A stretch of DNA of 28,700 nt from contig CAYOWC010000026.1 of assembly GCA_964407525.1 (NCBI GenBank), positions 1 through 28,700 on the forward strand. Reading direction: 5' to 3'. This stretch comes from DUZB01 sp964407525. Lineage in GTDB: Bacteria > Desulfobacterota > DSM-4660 > Desulfatiglandales > Desulfatiglandaceae. Positions within the stretch are counted from its first letter, which is position 1. Each line of letters begins with the position of its first letter. Positions 1 through 8,453 of this stretch are shown here, one piece after another. Made by a program: the position numbers and the translations under genes. The notes beneath the pieces were generated by a model that worked only from the letters and a program-made list of their open reading frames with translations, made no database searches and was not told the origin of the DNA.

Positions 1-169
1 GTATTTCCTCAAAGGAGACCGTCTTTCTCATTTTATCGGATTAGCGTGAAAAATCCCTTTTTCCGGAACAGTGGTGTCAGGTTTCAGTACCTACTATTCC
101 CATTTTCTTGCTATAATAAGCATAACTACTTGTTATTACGTAGAATATTACGAATGAATACCGGCTTTT

Positions 170-195
170 CCTGACACCTGACACCTGACACCTGG
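170..195. repeat. Heptanucleotide tandem array, unit CCTGACA
   Basis: Three full CCTGACA units plus a partial fourth run head to tail with an exact 7-bp period. An inverted copy of the same motif, GGTGTCAGGT, lies at 72-81, so the AT-rich segment 82-169 is bracketed by opposing copies. The array lies 67 bp beyond the 3' end of the Fe-S/DUF3786 gene. I see no convincing gene in 1-261. Other 7-bp-period arrays with different units occur through the window. Confidence 0.85.
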
Positions 196-261
196 AATCT
201 GAGTATGGTCTATTCGACAACTAACAAAAATATCACGTTAATCCGCGATGAGCCGTTTTTA

Positions 262-1065
262 CTAAACGCCATGCGTCAGGGCAATCTTCTTGAACATGTT
301 CAACAACCCGGTCGCAAGGGTGTATGTGGTCTCAATACTGAGATTCTTATTGGCCGTTTCATCGAAAAAGATATTGAGGCTCGATTCAAGTCCATCGTCC
401 GGTCGCCAGTAGCAGATCAGGATCGGCACTTTCGGCAAGGGATACAGGACAATGGAAATATCCGAATCATAGACATTCTCCACCTGTTTTGCGCTGAAAA
501 TGTGAAGAATATCCTCAAAAAGATCCGTGTAGGTATCCGCAATTCTCTTGAGCGGCTTTTCGCACATCTGGTTAAAGAGCCGGTACCAATCTTTTCCCCC
601 TTCAAGTTCCCTGAATGGAATCCACTTCCCTGAAACCGGGACCCCGGCCCCGTCTGTGATATAGGCCAGGATGGGCATGGTAACCCAGTGATTCACATGG
701 ATGTCCGTTGTAATGTTCCCTGCCACATCCACGGTAAAATTTTTGCCCATGCACTTGATGGTCAATTTCCCGTCAGCAAATTTCTCTCCAAGCCTTTGAG
801 CGGCTTCAGAGAGATCCATGGAGGATATTCTTTGTCGCAGCAACTTTACCGCCTCTGCCCGATCCTCATTACGCCTGGAGTGTCCTTTTTCCTGATCACC
901 ATAACGATTGATGACCTCGGCATCAAGATGCGTGCATTCGCCCAACCGCTTCTGCCCCTTCAACACAGCCGCGCAAAACGCAAAACATGTTTTTTCTCCA
1001 CACTCCCTGCAATTGGATTTGTCTAACAGTTTCAATATCTCCAGAACATTTTTAAATTGGGCCAT
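262..1065 (-). CDS. Fe-S cluster domain / DUF3786 protein
   Basis: A 267-residue protein with an N-terminal four-cysteine motif, Cys19, Cys22, Cys27 and Cys44 (CX2CX4CX16C, in NCRECGEKTC), typical of the small 4Fe-4S domain found in corrinoid Fe-S proteins and redox subunits. The rest resembles DUF3786, a family often found as the lone partner of this motif in anaerobes. The substrate is unknown. There is no signal peptide or membrane segment, so it is probably cytoplasmic. The start ATG has a GAGG site seven bases upstream, and it lies 9 bp after the recQ stop, so it is probably the last gene of the dus-recQ cluster. The family call is from recognition of the sequence; the biochemical role is not known. 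Confidence 0.75.
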   Translation of the reverse strand: MAQFKNVLEILKLLDKSNCRECGEKTCFAFCAAVLKGQKRLGECTHLDAEVINRYGDQEKGHSRRNEDRAEAVKLLRQRISSMDLSEAAQRLGEKFADGKLTIKCMGKNFTVDVAGNITTDIHVNHWVTMPILAYITDGAGVPVSGKWIPFRELEGGKDWYRLFNQMCEKPLKRIADTYTDLFEDILHIFSAKQVENVYDSDISIVLYPLPKVPILICYWRPDDGLESSLNIFFDETANKNLSIETTYTLATGLLNMFKKIALTHGV

Positions 1066-1074
1066 AACGAAACC

Positions 1075-3357
1075 TCATAACTGGCTGCCTTCTTTCACAA
1101 TCCGCAGTATTTCTTTTCCATAACTTTTCACGAAATAGGGCCCCACCCCCTGGACCATGTACAGTTCATCATAGGACGAGGGCCGGTCTGCAACCAGGTT
1201 GTCCAGGACTTTGTTGGTGAAGATACGAAAGGCGGGCACGCCCTTCCTCTTTGCAGCTTCCATACGCCACAGTCTCAATGCATCATGCAGCCCGGGATTT
1301 TTCCCTGAAACGTCCTCCCCTCCCGGTCTCCGAATCACCTTCCCTGAATTGGCCTTTTTAGTCGGTGATGAACTTTTTCGTTTTTCTTTTTGAGATGCCG
1401 GTGAAGAAGTTATAGCAAGTGCCTGAATCTCTTTGGGCCCGAAATCGCGGCCCTTCCCGGTAAGTCCCGCCTTCCTGTAATGAATTATCCTCCCGTCTTT
1501 TTCAAAGGAATGTTCAGTAAGAACAATCAAACCGGCTGCCGTAAGAGATCGAAGCAGATTTTCAAAATCCGAGCGTTTGAAGGCGGAACCCGGACTCACA
1601 TCTGTGTAGAGTTTTCCAGTGCTCATACCGCCCGTAACTCTGAGCGTGGAAATCAGTTCGGAAATGATCTCCTGTTCCTTCCCGTCCGGGCTGCGAAAAA
1701 CGGATGCCACAGCTCCCTGAGGGGCGCAGAAGTCGCAAATACCGCATGATTTGCCATTGTCCGCGCGGTCCCCGAAATGCTGTACCAGATAGAGCATACG
1801 GCAGGAGAAAGACCCGGCAAAACGGGAGATCTCATCGATCTGGGCGAGCCGATGGGCACTCTGGTTTTTGTAGGGGAGATGCCACCGGTTGTGCCCCCTG
1901 CGCACCGTCTCATCCGGTTCTACCAGGGCCCCGCCGTGAATCCAGAGTTTTTCCAGGGCCGCTTCGAATTCCTCCGGCTCCATGTCCAATTGCCTGCGCA
2001 GATTTTCACTGGGGGCTTTTTTGTCCGTAAGTCGGGCATGAATGCTCTTGAGGACCTCTTCGCGGGGATAACTCTTTTCATGAAAAAAATGATGAACACG
2101 CCGGTCCCCATAGGAATGAAGCAAGATAGCCCGCGAAGGTTTTTCATCCCGTCCGGCGCGACCGATCTCCTGGTAGTAGCCTTCCAAACTTCCCGGGAGG
2201 GCAGTGTGAATCACCGTGCGAACATCCGGTTTGTCAATGCCCATGCCGAAGGCGATGGTCGCAACTATGACATCAAGCCCACCCGAAAGAAAAGAGGTCT
2301 GGACACTGTCTCTTGTCTCCGCCGGCAGCCCTGCATGGTAAGACGCCGCAGGGAAAAAACTCTCCAGCTCCCTTGCCAGATCCTCCGTCTTTTGCCTCGT
2401 TGGGGCATAGACGATGGCCGGCCTGGATTCTTTTTTCTGTAAAATTTCCACGACCTTTGCAGACCGGTCTGACGGCATGAGCTCCACCAGCTCGATAGCA
2501 ATATTGGTTCGCCGGAACCCGTGGATGCACATCTTGGTTTTCACCATCCCTAACTGTTGAACGATATCTTTCTGAACCCGCGGGGTGGCGGTGGCCGTCA
2601 TGGCAATGACTGGAGCCGGCCGCAGGATAGGCAATCTCTCCCCTAACAGTCGGTAATCGGGCCTGAAATCGTGGCCCCATTGGGAAATACAATGGGCTTC
2701 ATCGATGGCAATGAGGACAGGTTTGCGCCGCGCCAACATCTCTGGGAACCCAGAAACAGCCAACCTTTCCGGGGCAATAAAAAGGAAATCCAATTTTCCA
2801 CTAAGGTAGTCCCGGCAAACCTTTCGGGAGTCGGATCGGGCGCGTCCGGAATGAATCCGCTCCGCGGCAAACCCCTTCTGTTTGAGTCCGGCAGTCTGGT
2901 CCTCCATCAGTGCAATGAGGGGGCTGACCACAAGGGTCGTCCCATTGCGAACAATCCCCGGGAGTTGGTAACACAGGGATTTGCCCGATCCCGTGGGCAT
3001 AACGAGCAGAAGATCCCTGCCCTGGATTACCGATTCACAAACCTCCCGCTGGTAGGGACGGAAAGAAGTGAAATGGAACACCTCAGTGAGAACCGTATCC
3101 AGGTTCCCGGAAATATCCCTTTCTATCTTCTTCCCAACCATAGCGGGACCGGCTGGGATAGGCGAAACGGACGCAGAAACGCCCTTTTCGGCACCGGGAC
3201 CGGCTGGCTTCCGAGCCTGAACCAATTCGGCATCAGAACCAAAATAGTCTTCATCCGAGGGAGGAGGAGCATCATCCCATTCCGGAAAATTCGGAGGCTC
3301 ATGGCTTTTTGAACCATCTGGTTCAATTATAGTGTCGACGTTGTCCGATTCAGGCAT
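1075..3357 (-). CDS. recQ: ATP-dependent DNA helicase RecQ
   Basis: A superfamily 2, 3'-5' DNA helicase involved in recombination and repair. Numbered from the ATG at 3357 (760 aa), Walker A PTGSGKS is at about 121-127, the DEAH box at 219-222 in a typical RecQ context (DEAHCISQWGHDFR), and the arginine-finger motif QEIGRAGRD follows. A RecQ-C zinc site has four cysteines, beginning at SCRM and ending in SCGICDFC. An HRDC-like domain closes the protein. The reading frame could start at 3408, but the ATG at 3357 has a strong GAGGAG/AGGA site directly upstream, so I chose it; it overlaps the preceding dus gene by 8 bp. An 85-residue acidic, proline-rich N-terminal tail precedes the helicase core, and the protein is longer than E. 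coli RecQ (about 610 aa). Confidence 0.95.
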   Translation of the reverse strand: MPESDNVDTIIEPDGSKSHEPPNFPEWDDAPPPSDEDYFGSDAELVQARKPAGPGAEKGVSASVSPIPAGPAMVGKKIERDISGNLDTVLTEVFHFTSFRPYQREVCESVIQGRDLLLVMPTGSGKSLCYQLPGIVRNGTTLVVSPLIALMEDQTAGLKQKGFAAERIHSGRARSDSRKVCRDYLSGKLDFLFIAPERLAVSGFPEMLARRKPVLIAIDEAHCISQWGHDFRPDYRLLGERLPILRPAPVIAMTATATPRVQKDIVQQLGMVKTKMCIHGFRRTNIAIELVELMPSDRSAKVVEILQKKESRPAIVYAPTRQKTEDLARELESFFPAASYHAGLPAETRDSVQTSFLSGGLDVIVATIAFGMGIDKPDVRTVIHTALPGSLEGYYQEIGRAGRDEKPSRAILLHSYGDRRVHHFFHEKSYPREEVLKSIHARLTDKKAPSENLRRQLDMEPEEFEAALEKLWIHGGALVEPDETVRRGHNRWHLPYKNQSAHRLAQIDEISRFAGSFSCRMLYLVQHFGDRADNGKSCGICDFCAPQGAVASVFRSPDGKEQEIISELISTLRVTGGMSTGKLYTDVSPGSAFKRSDFENLLRSLTAAGLIVLTEHSFEKDGRIIHYRKAGLTGKGRDFGPKEIQALAITSSPASQKEKRKSSSPTKKANSGKVIRRPGGEDVSGKNPGLHDALRLWRMEAAKRKGVPAFRIFTNKVLDNLVADRPSSYDELYMVQGVGPYFVKSYGKEILRIVKEGSQL

Positions 3358-4345
3358 TCCTCTCCTCTTCCCATACCGCTTCCGTCTCAAAAAAACGGCT
3401 GACCACATCCTGATAACGTTGGGGATTCCCGGTCTTTCTGATTTTTTTCATTGTTTTCCCACAGTCTCTGAATGCCTGTGAAAAATAATTCCACTGGGCT
3501 TTCATCCGATTCAGCAGGTGGGAAGGACCACTGAGGTTCGCACTGTATTGCTCGTACAGGGCATCATGAAACTGTTTCAGCCTTTCAACCTTGTTGCTCA
3601 CCCCATCCACCCCCGTTTTTACGATCATGGGAAGAAAGGGGTTGACGAGAGACCAGCGGCCGATCATCCACCTCTCCACATTTTCGAACCGTCCCGACAG
3701 CGTCCGAAAGTCATCCATGCTCCTGATATCCCCGTTATAGACTACGGGGTGGTCGAGAATGGAAAGGCAGGTTTCAAACCCTTCCAGATCCACATTTCCG
3801 TTGTACATTTGATCACCTGTCCTGCCATGAATGATCACCTCTTCGAGAGGATAGTCGTTCAAGATGGGTGCAAGCCTGATAAGTTCATTCCTATTTTTCT
3901 GTCCGAGCCTGGTTTTGATGGAAAGTTTGCCTTCCATTGCAGGTACAGCCTCGTCCAAAAAGTCCCGAATCCGTTCCGTATGGGGAAGCAGCCCGGAACC
4001 GCGCATCTTTTTTGCTACCATGGGATGGGGACACCCAAGGTTCCAATTGACTGTATCGTATCCGAGATCAAGCAGACAATTAGCCAGAACAATGAAATTC
4101 TTCGCCGATTTGCTCAGGATCTGAGGCACAACGGGCATACCGGTAGTATTTTCCGGAAGAAGCCCTCTGACATATTTAGGGCGGATGCGCTTGCCACTTG
4201 TACTTGAAATAAACGGTGCCACCGCAAGATCAAACCCACCAAAATGTTCCGAGAACAGATTCCGATAGATCTGATCCGTAAAACCTCTTAAAGGGGCCAT
4301 ATACAACCTGACAGGCATATTGTTTTCCCATTCCTTCTTTGACAT
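3350..4345 (-). CDS. tRNA-dihydrouridine synthase family protein
   Basis: An FMN-dependent reductase that converts uridine to dihydrouridine in tRNA. The N-terminal flavin-binding strand reads MAPLRGFTD, and the catalytic cysteine lies in NLGCPHPMVAKK followed by GSGLL, matching the Dus signature. A phosphate-binding stretch (HGRTGDQMYNG) and VVYNGDI follow. At 331 aa it is of family length. The first ATG (4345) has a poor ribosome site; the ATG at 4318 (MPVRLYMAPLRG) better fits the usual Dus N-terminus. The product is clearly different from the DusB-type protein at 17484-18461, so the window has two Dus paralogues. The subfamily is not assigned. It is the first gene of a cluster with recQ and is transcribed divergently from leuB. 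Confidence 0.88.
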   Translation of the reverse strand: MSKKEWENNMPVRLYMAPLRGFTDQIYRNLFSEHFGGFDLAVAPFISSTSGKRIRPKYVRGLLPENTTGMPVVPQILSKSAKNFIVLANCLLDLGYDTVNWNLGCPHPMVAKKMRGSGLLPHTERIRDFLDEAVPAMEGKLSIKTRLGQKNRNELIRLAPILNDYPLEEVIIHGRTGDQMYNGNVDLEGFETCLSILDHPVVYNGDIRSMDDFRTLSGRFENVERWMIGRWSLVNPFLPMIVKTGVDGVSNKVERLKQFHDALYEQYSANLSGPSHLLNRMKAQWNYFSQAFRDCGKTMKKIRKTGNPQRYQDVVSRFFETEAVWEEERNA

Positions 4346-4476
4346 CTCGGGTCTTATTGTTTATGTTCCCCACATTAATCGGAAACCGTATAAACCTGCA
4401 AATCGGTTCATACAATTCCTTACCAGAAAGTTCAAATAGAATGCAATCTTTCTAAATTTTTAATGAAACACACGAC

Positions 4477-4489
4477 ACCAGTGACTGGT
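4477..4489. promoter_or_regulatory. Perfect inverted repeat in the leuB leader
   Basis: ACCAGTGACTGGT is a perfect 6+1+6 palindrome ending about a dozen bases before the leuB start codon, just ahead of its AAAGGAG ribosome site. It could be a repressor site or a small leader hairpin. The role is inferred from position alone; no known operator consensus was matched. Confidence 0.35.
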
Positions 4490-4507
4490 TACCTAAAAGG
4501 AGCAACC

Positions 4508-5611
4508 ATGAAGAAAACCATTGCAGTACTGGAAGGCGACGGCATCGGACCCGAGATCGTTCGGGAGGCTGTTAAAGTACTGAATGCCATTGAAAAAAAA
4601 TATGACCACACTTTTACTCTTAACTACGCCCCGTTTGGCGCAGAAGCCTATTTTACCGACGGCTCACCGTTCCCTGAAAAAACGAAACAAATCTGCGATC
4701 AAGCGGACCTGATTATCAAAGGCCCCGTAGGGCTTGCCGTTGAGGAAATGCATGCCATTCCTCAAGAGCATCGTCCTGAAATCGGCGCCATCCTTCCGTT
4801 ACGAAAACGCTATGATACATTTGCCAATTTCAGACCGGTAAGATTGCCACGGTCCCTTGCGTCCTTCTCCCCATTGAAACCTGAGATCATCGGCGAAGGA
4901 ATTGATATCCTGATGATCCGGGAACTTGTCGGCGGAATCTATTTCGGAGACAAAACGGAAGGATCCTCAACCGGAATGAAATATGCCCGGGACGACTGCA
5001 CCTATACGGAAGAACAGGTCAGGAGGATTGCGCTCGTAGCCCTCAAGGAGGCCCGAAAAAGGGGAGAAAAACTCACCAATATCCACAAGGCGAATGTACT
5101 TGCCACCTCCCGATTCTGGAGAGAAGTCGTTGAAGATATGGCCAAAGAATTTCCCGATGTACCCTACCAGTCCACACTGGTGGACAATGCCGCTTTCCAG
5201 CTCGTCAAGAACCCAACCCAGTTCAACGGAGTGATGCTCCTCGAAAACATGCAGGGCGACATCCTCACGGACGAGGCGGGCGGGATCATTGGGTCTCTGG
5301 GCCTCATGCCGTCTGCATGTCTCGGCCCGGAAAAAGGCTACGTGGAACCGGCCCACGGATCAGCACCGGATATTGCAGGGTTGAATATGGCCAACCCCTA
5401 CTCCATGATAGGAAGCATTGCGTTGCTCTTAGACGAATGCCTGAACCTCGGGGAAGAGGCGCAGGATATCTGGAACGCCCTCTTTCGTATATTTGCAGAA
5501 GGATTTGTCACAAAAGAACTGGCAAACGGTTCACATGCTCCGGATAAAATCCACCAGACAACCGAATTTGGCGACATGGTCGTAGAGATAATTCAGCAAA
5601 AACGGCCTTGA
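4508..5611 (+). CDS. leuB: 3-isopropylmalate dehydrogenase
   Basis: Leucine biosynthesis enzyme that oxidatively decarboxylates 3-isopropylmalate with NAD+. From the ATG at 4508 (367 aa) the N-terminus is KKTIAVLEGDGIGPEIV. The substrate loop and catalytic tyrosine lie in RELVGGIYFG, characteristic of LeuB rather than isocitrate dehydrogenase. The catalytic lysine is in NIHKANVL, and metal-binding aspartates are in TLVDNAAFQLV and GDILTDEAGG. The C-terminal motif EPAHGSAPDIAG (NAD binding) is complete. I chose 4508 over the upstream 4463 start because AAAGGAG sits six bases before it. leuA, leuC and leuD are not next to it. A paralogous beta-decarboxylating dehydrogenase is a less likely alternative. 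Confidence 0.93.
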   Translation: MKKTIAVLEGDGIGPEIVREAVKVLNAIEKKYDHTFTLNYAPFGAEAYFTDGSPFPEKTKQICDQADLIIKGPVGLAVEEMHAIPQEHRPEIGAILPLRKRYDTFANFRPVRLPRSLASFSPLKPEIIGEGIDILMIRELVGGIYFGDKTEGSSTGMKYARDDCTYTEEQVRRIALVALKEARKRGEKLTNIHKANVLATSRFWREVVEDMAKEFPDVPYQSTLVDNAAFQLVKNPTQFNGVMLLENMQGDILTDEAGGIIGSLGLMPSACLGPEKGYVEPAHGSAPDIAGLNMANPYSMIGSIALLLDECLNLGEEAQDIWNALFRIFAEGFVTKELANGSHAPDKIHQTTEFGDMVVEIIQQKRP

Positions 5612-5744
5612 TCAGGGTCGACGTTGCCGGTTTGAAAATTCTCTGTTTGGAAAATGATCGGATAAAATCCGGAGATAATCTGCCGAAGGGGAAATTTACG
5701 GTTTCCTCATTTCTCATCAGACATGATGAGATCCGCCGATAGGA

Positions 5745-5906
5745 CTACATGATATGCTTATCAGGAGAGTTTTTTCGCCGGCGGATCACCCGGGTCCCGG
5801 GGGGGGTGTTTTTTCTAACCACCTGTTGTTCCTCCCGGGCTTTGGCATCGAGAGCAATCAGTTGACGTAATTGGGCTTCAATCTTTTTTATCTTTCTTTC
5901 TTCCAT
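5745..5906 (-). CDS. Small basic hypothetical protein, 53 aa
   Basis: A short reading frame reads ATG to TAG for 53 codons. The N-terminal half (MEERKIKKIEAQLRQLIALD) looks like an amphipathic, coiled-coil-forming helix rich in Glu, Lys and Gln. The C-terminal half is proline- and arginine-rich (TPPGTRVIRRRKN). An AAGGA ribosome site lies 6 bases upstream of the ATG. The ordered composition suggests a real gene, possibly a nucleic-acid-binding or scaffold peptide, but I do not recognise a family. It stands alone between leuB and trhP. Confidence 0.55.
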   Translation of the reverse strand: MEERKIKKIEAQLRQLIALDAKAREEQQVVRKNTPPGTRVIRRRKNSPDKHIM

Positions 5907-6453
5907 AATTATTCCTTATTCAATAATAAAATGTTCTTCGTTCTTCTTCCAACTGGGACAATCCCAACTGAAAAGCTCCTGCAAAGGCAAGAAACGGTCG
6001 AAACCATTGGACCGAATCTACTCCCCTCGCGGGGATTCTTCTGCATTCGACAATAGTCGCATACAGACTCAGCCAGCAGGTGAAACATTGCTGTTTCCCC
6101 TTCAGATTTTTAAATTTTAAAAATGCTTTCCTACAAAGATTATGCTTCCTGATGGGTAGTTTTTAAAAAAAGTCATCTCGCTGTAGGAGACGCTCCAGAC
6201 TTCACCTTTTTTCAAAGGCTTACTTCCAATAAAACGCAGTGATTTAACGGTTAAGAATCGTTAAAACTGAGGTAGGCAAATCAGATGAGAAAATACGAAC
6301 CCGCTTGGGGCCCACTGTATTCCTTTTTTTGAGTTCATACCCGATCCACAGTGCTGGCACTCCTTTATCTCATATTTTCGGGATATGCAAGATTAAAATG
6401 AAACTCCTGGAAAAAAATCCCGTGTCACAAAGTAGGCATCCTATAGTTCTTTG
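5907..6453. other. Intergenic region of about 550 bp, no gene seen
   Basis: The region is AT-rich and has no convincing ORF on either strand. It contains a nested fold at 5998-6051: GTCGAA and TTCGAC form an outer pair, with TCCCC/GGGGA closing a TCGC loop at 6022-6035. It also contains a near-palindromic AT tract around 6110-6123 and an imperfect AACGGTTAAG/AATCGTTAA repeat near 6247. It may hold the promoter of the 53-aa gene and the 3' end of the trhP transcript. No RNA family was recognised. Confidence 0.5.
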
Positions 6454-7653
6454 TCAATCATGTTCCTTTCCCACCCTGCGAAGGATCGCGTAGGACTGCA
6501 GAGGGGCATCGAGCACGATAGTTTGTGAATTATTGGCAGATTCCACCTGTTTGCCAAGATTTGTGGTGAGAAGTTCGGGCATCTTTACAGTAGTAAGAAC
6601 ACCGTCCGGAAAAAGAACCTCCAGTTCTTCCCCGCCCCTAATGGTATTTCTTACGCGAACGATGTATTCTCCTTTCGGGGTTTCTTCCGTGACATTTCCC
6701 ACGAAAATCGATTCAGATCGGGACGTGCTGCTCTCCCTTGCATAATCACTGTCATCGACTTTCCCTTTCATAAAACCGGTTGAGTACCCTCTGTTAGGAA
6801 CTCTGTCAAGAAGTTCCAGTCCCTGCTCCTGAGAAAACCTTTTCCCATCCAGGATTTGTCTGTAGAAAGAAACGACGGTGGCAATATAGTGAATCGATTT
6901 CATTCTACCTTCAATTTTTATGGAATCTACACCCGCCTTTTCAAGACCTTCAACAAACTCAAAAAGGGCCAGTTCCTTGCTGTTGAACAGGTATAAACCT
7001 CTTTCGTCTTCAAAGACCGGCATGTATCGTCCCGGCCTGGTCTCTTCCATAAGGGCATATTTCCATCTGCAGGGGTGTTTACATTCGCCACGATTTGCAC
7101 GAAAACCAGTCAGATAATCACTTATGGCACATCTGCCGGAGTAGGAAAAACATACGGCGCCATGGATGAAAGTCTCTGTCTCAACCCGCCCGTGCGTAGC
7201 CTTCTGGATCTCTTGAATCTGTTCGAAAGAAAGCTCCCTCGCCAGGTTCACTCTTTTGGCGCCCAGCTCTCCATACGCCAGCACGGTCTGGTAATTCGTG
7301 GTGTTGGCCTGTGTACTGATATGGAGGGATGTGTGAAGATTTATTTTTCCCAGTTCCATGAGCAGGCCCAAATCAGAAACGATCAAGGCATCCACCCCCA
7401 TCTCATCCAGCTTGACAGCGGTATTTTTGAGTGCGTCCACCTCATTTGAAAAAGGATAGATATTCAGCGTAATATATCCTTTTTTCCCGCGGGCGTGGAG
7501 AAACGTAAGTGCTTTTTCGACATCTTCAAAAGAAAAATTTCCCGCAAAGCTCCTCAGAGAACCAAATTCCGTCCCGAAGTATACGGCATCCGCTCCATAG
7601 ACAGCGGCCCATCTCAGTTTTTCCAGGTTACCGGCAGGAGCCAGAAGTTCCAT
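6454..7653 (-). CDS. trhP: U32 family protein, TrhP (YegQ)-type tRNA hydroxylation protein
   Basis: The N-terminus MELLAPAGNLEKLRWA and the internal TFIHGAVCFSYSGRC are hallmarks of the U32 family. Four cysteines, Cys168, Cys175, Cys191 and Cys195, match the Fe-S-type cluster of E. coli YegQ/TrhP (CxSYSGRC ... GxCxxxCRWxY), which is required with prephenate for 5-hydroxyuridine formation at tRNA position 34. SIKIEGRMKS later in the protein is also conserved. At 399 aa it has the short TrhP architecture, not that of the larger RlhA. Its start has a strong AAGGAAGGG site that lies inside the preceding gene, which it overlaps by 26 bp. It is the last gene of a four-gene operon. RlhA-like specificity cannot be excluded without a tree. 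Confidence 0.85.
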   Translation of the reverse strand: MELLAPAGNLEKLRWAAVYGADAVYFGTEFGSLRSFAGNFSFEDVEKALTFLHARGKKGYITLNIYPFSNEVDALKNTAVKLDEMGVDALIVSDLGLLMELGKINLHTSLHISTQANTTNYQTVLAYGELGAKRVNLARELSFEQIQEIQKATHGRVETETFIHGAVCFSYSGRCAISDYLTGFRANRGECKHPCRWKYALMEETRPGRYMPVFEDERGLYLFNSKELALFEFVEGLEKAGVDSIKIEGRMKSIHYIATVVSFYRQILDGKRFSQEQGLELLDRVPNRGYSTGFMKGKVDDSDYARESSTSRSESIFVGNVTEETPKGEYIVRVRNTIRGGEELEVLFPDGVLTTVKMPELLTTNLGKQVESANNSQTIVLDAPLQSYAILRRVGKEHD

Positions 7654-8452
7654 TTAATACCCTTCCTTTCTTTTTTTTAATCCCAAGGCGTTCAAAAATA
7701 AATCCGGCAAACAACCCCGCCAGAAGGGCTGTACAAACGGCCACACAACCATAAAGCAAGCTGTACTTTTTCGACAATAAGGCAATCAATGAGGGGAGCC
7801 CAACCATGACGGCAGAGATGGGAACGGTTTTCCTAGATATCACCCGCCCGTCCTCCACGACCGAGAGGGTGGCATCATAAGAACCGGGCACCATATTGGC
7901 CGGCAGTTTGAAAAAACCCTGCACCAGGACTTTTTCTCGTGAAGAACCGATCGGCACAAGCGCTTCTTTTTCTATTCGGTAAAGATGTCGCCGTTCCTTA
8001 AGAAGGCAGAAGTCCCTGAAAAATTTTCCTCTTTGCTGGGTGTTCATTTCTCCGGAAAAGAAAACCCGCCGTTCGATGGCACCGTAACCCCACGTAATTT
8101 CCGGCCCTGCCCTGAGCAACAGTTCGGGATCCGAACTCGCTGCCACATAGAGACATGGGGCACCTTTAACCAAGATATCTTCCCCGTTCATCCACATATC
8201 CCAGTGACGCACCTTTCGCACCAGCTCTTCTTCAACAGCCTCTCCCTGAACATCCACAACCAGATCAAAACCGTGGGGAATCTTGGCCCGAAATGACACC
8301 TCTGTCGCTTCGTGAAATGCTCCGATCCGAATAAAATCCGGTTTGACGGTAAAATCCGGAGAAGCCGCCCACAAAGGAGGACCGCCTCCCCCTAAACAAC
8401 ATCCGGAAAAAATCATGAAAAACGATGCTATTATCCGGCATGCAAGCTTCAT
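7628..8452 (-). CDS. TIGR02186/Alph_Pro_TM-like membrane protein
   Basis: A 274-residue exported or membrane protein. The N-terminus has a hydrophobic signal with a lipobox-like FSGC, then a periplasmic domain of about 200 residues, then a C-terminal transmembrane helix at about 231-253 and a basic tail. The layout and the phrases TVKPDFIRIGAFHEAT and GFFKLPANMVPGSYDATL match the family described as a putative transmembrane protein (TIGR02186) that usually sits beside TauE/SafE permeases, as here: its ATG follows the permease stop by one base, and the permease's last codons supply its AAAGGGGG ribosome site. The function is unknown; a partner of the permease is inferred from the context. Confidence 0.72.
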   Translation of the reverse strand: MKLACRIIASFFMIFSGCCLGGGGPPLWAASPDFTVKPDFIRIGAFHEATEVSFRAKIPHGFDLVVDVQGEAVEEELVRKVRHWDMWMNGEDILVKGAPCLYVAASSDPELLLRAGPEITWGYGAIERRVFFSGEMNTQQRGKFFRDFCLLKERRHLYRIEKEALVPIGSSREKVLVQGFFKLPANMVPGSYDATLSVVEDGRVISRKTVPISAVMVGLPSLIALLSKKYSLLYGCVAVCTALLAGLFAGFIFERLGIKKKKGRVLNGTSGSCR

Positions 8453-8453
8453 T

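Noticed and set aside
1..31. Possible 5' end of a minus-strand gene (MRKTVSFEEI) running off the left edge
   Set aside because: Only ten codons are visible and there is no ribosome site in front of the ATG, so it cannot be told from chance.
1653..2442. Long plus- and minus-strand frames across recQ, such as 1777-2442
   Set aside because: They are shadow frames of the helicase gene with no recognisable domain.
3358..3408. Longer N-terminus for RecQ from 3408
   Set aside because: It would overlap the dus gene by about 59 bp and lacks a ribosome site, while the ATG at 3357 has a strong one.
4463..4507. Longer N-terminus for LeuB from 4463
   Set aside because: The ATG at 4508 has a strong ribosome site and begins the conserved KKTIAVLEGDGIGPE motif; the earlier ATG reads through the palindrome and ribosome site.
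5713..5730. CTCATCA/TGATGAG hairpin downstream of leuB as a terminator
   Set aside because: The 7-bp stem is AT-rich, has a loop of four and no following U tract.
6022..6035. Rho-independent terminator for leuB
   Set aside because: The 5-bp stem is not followed by a T tract and lies over 400 bp from the leuB stop.
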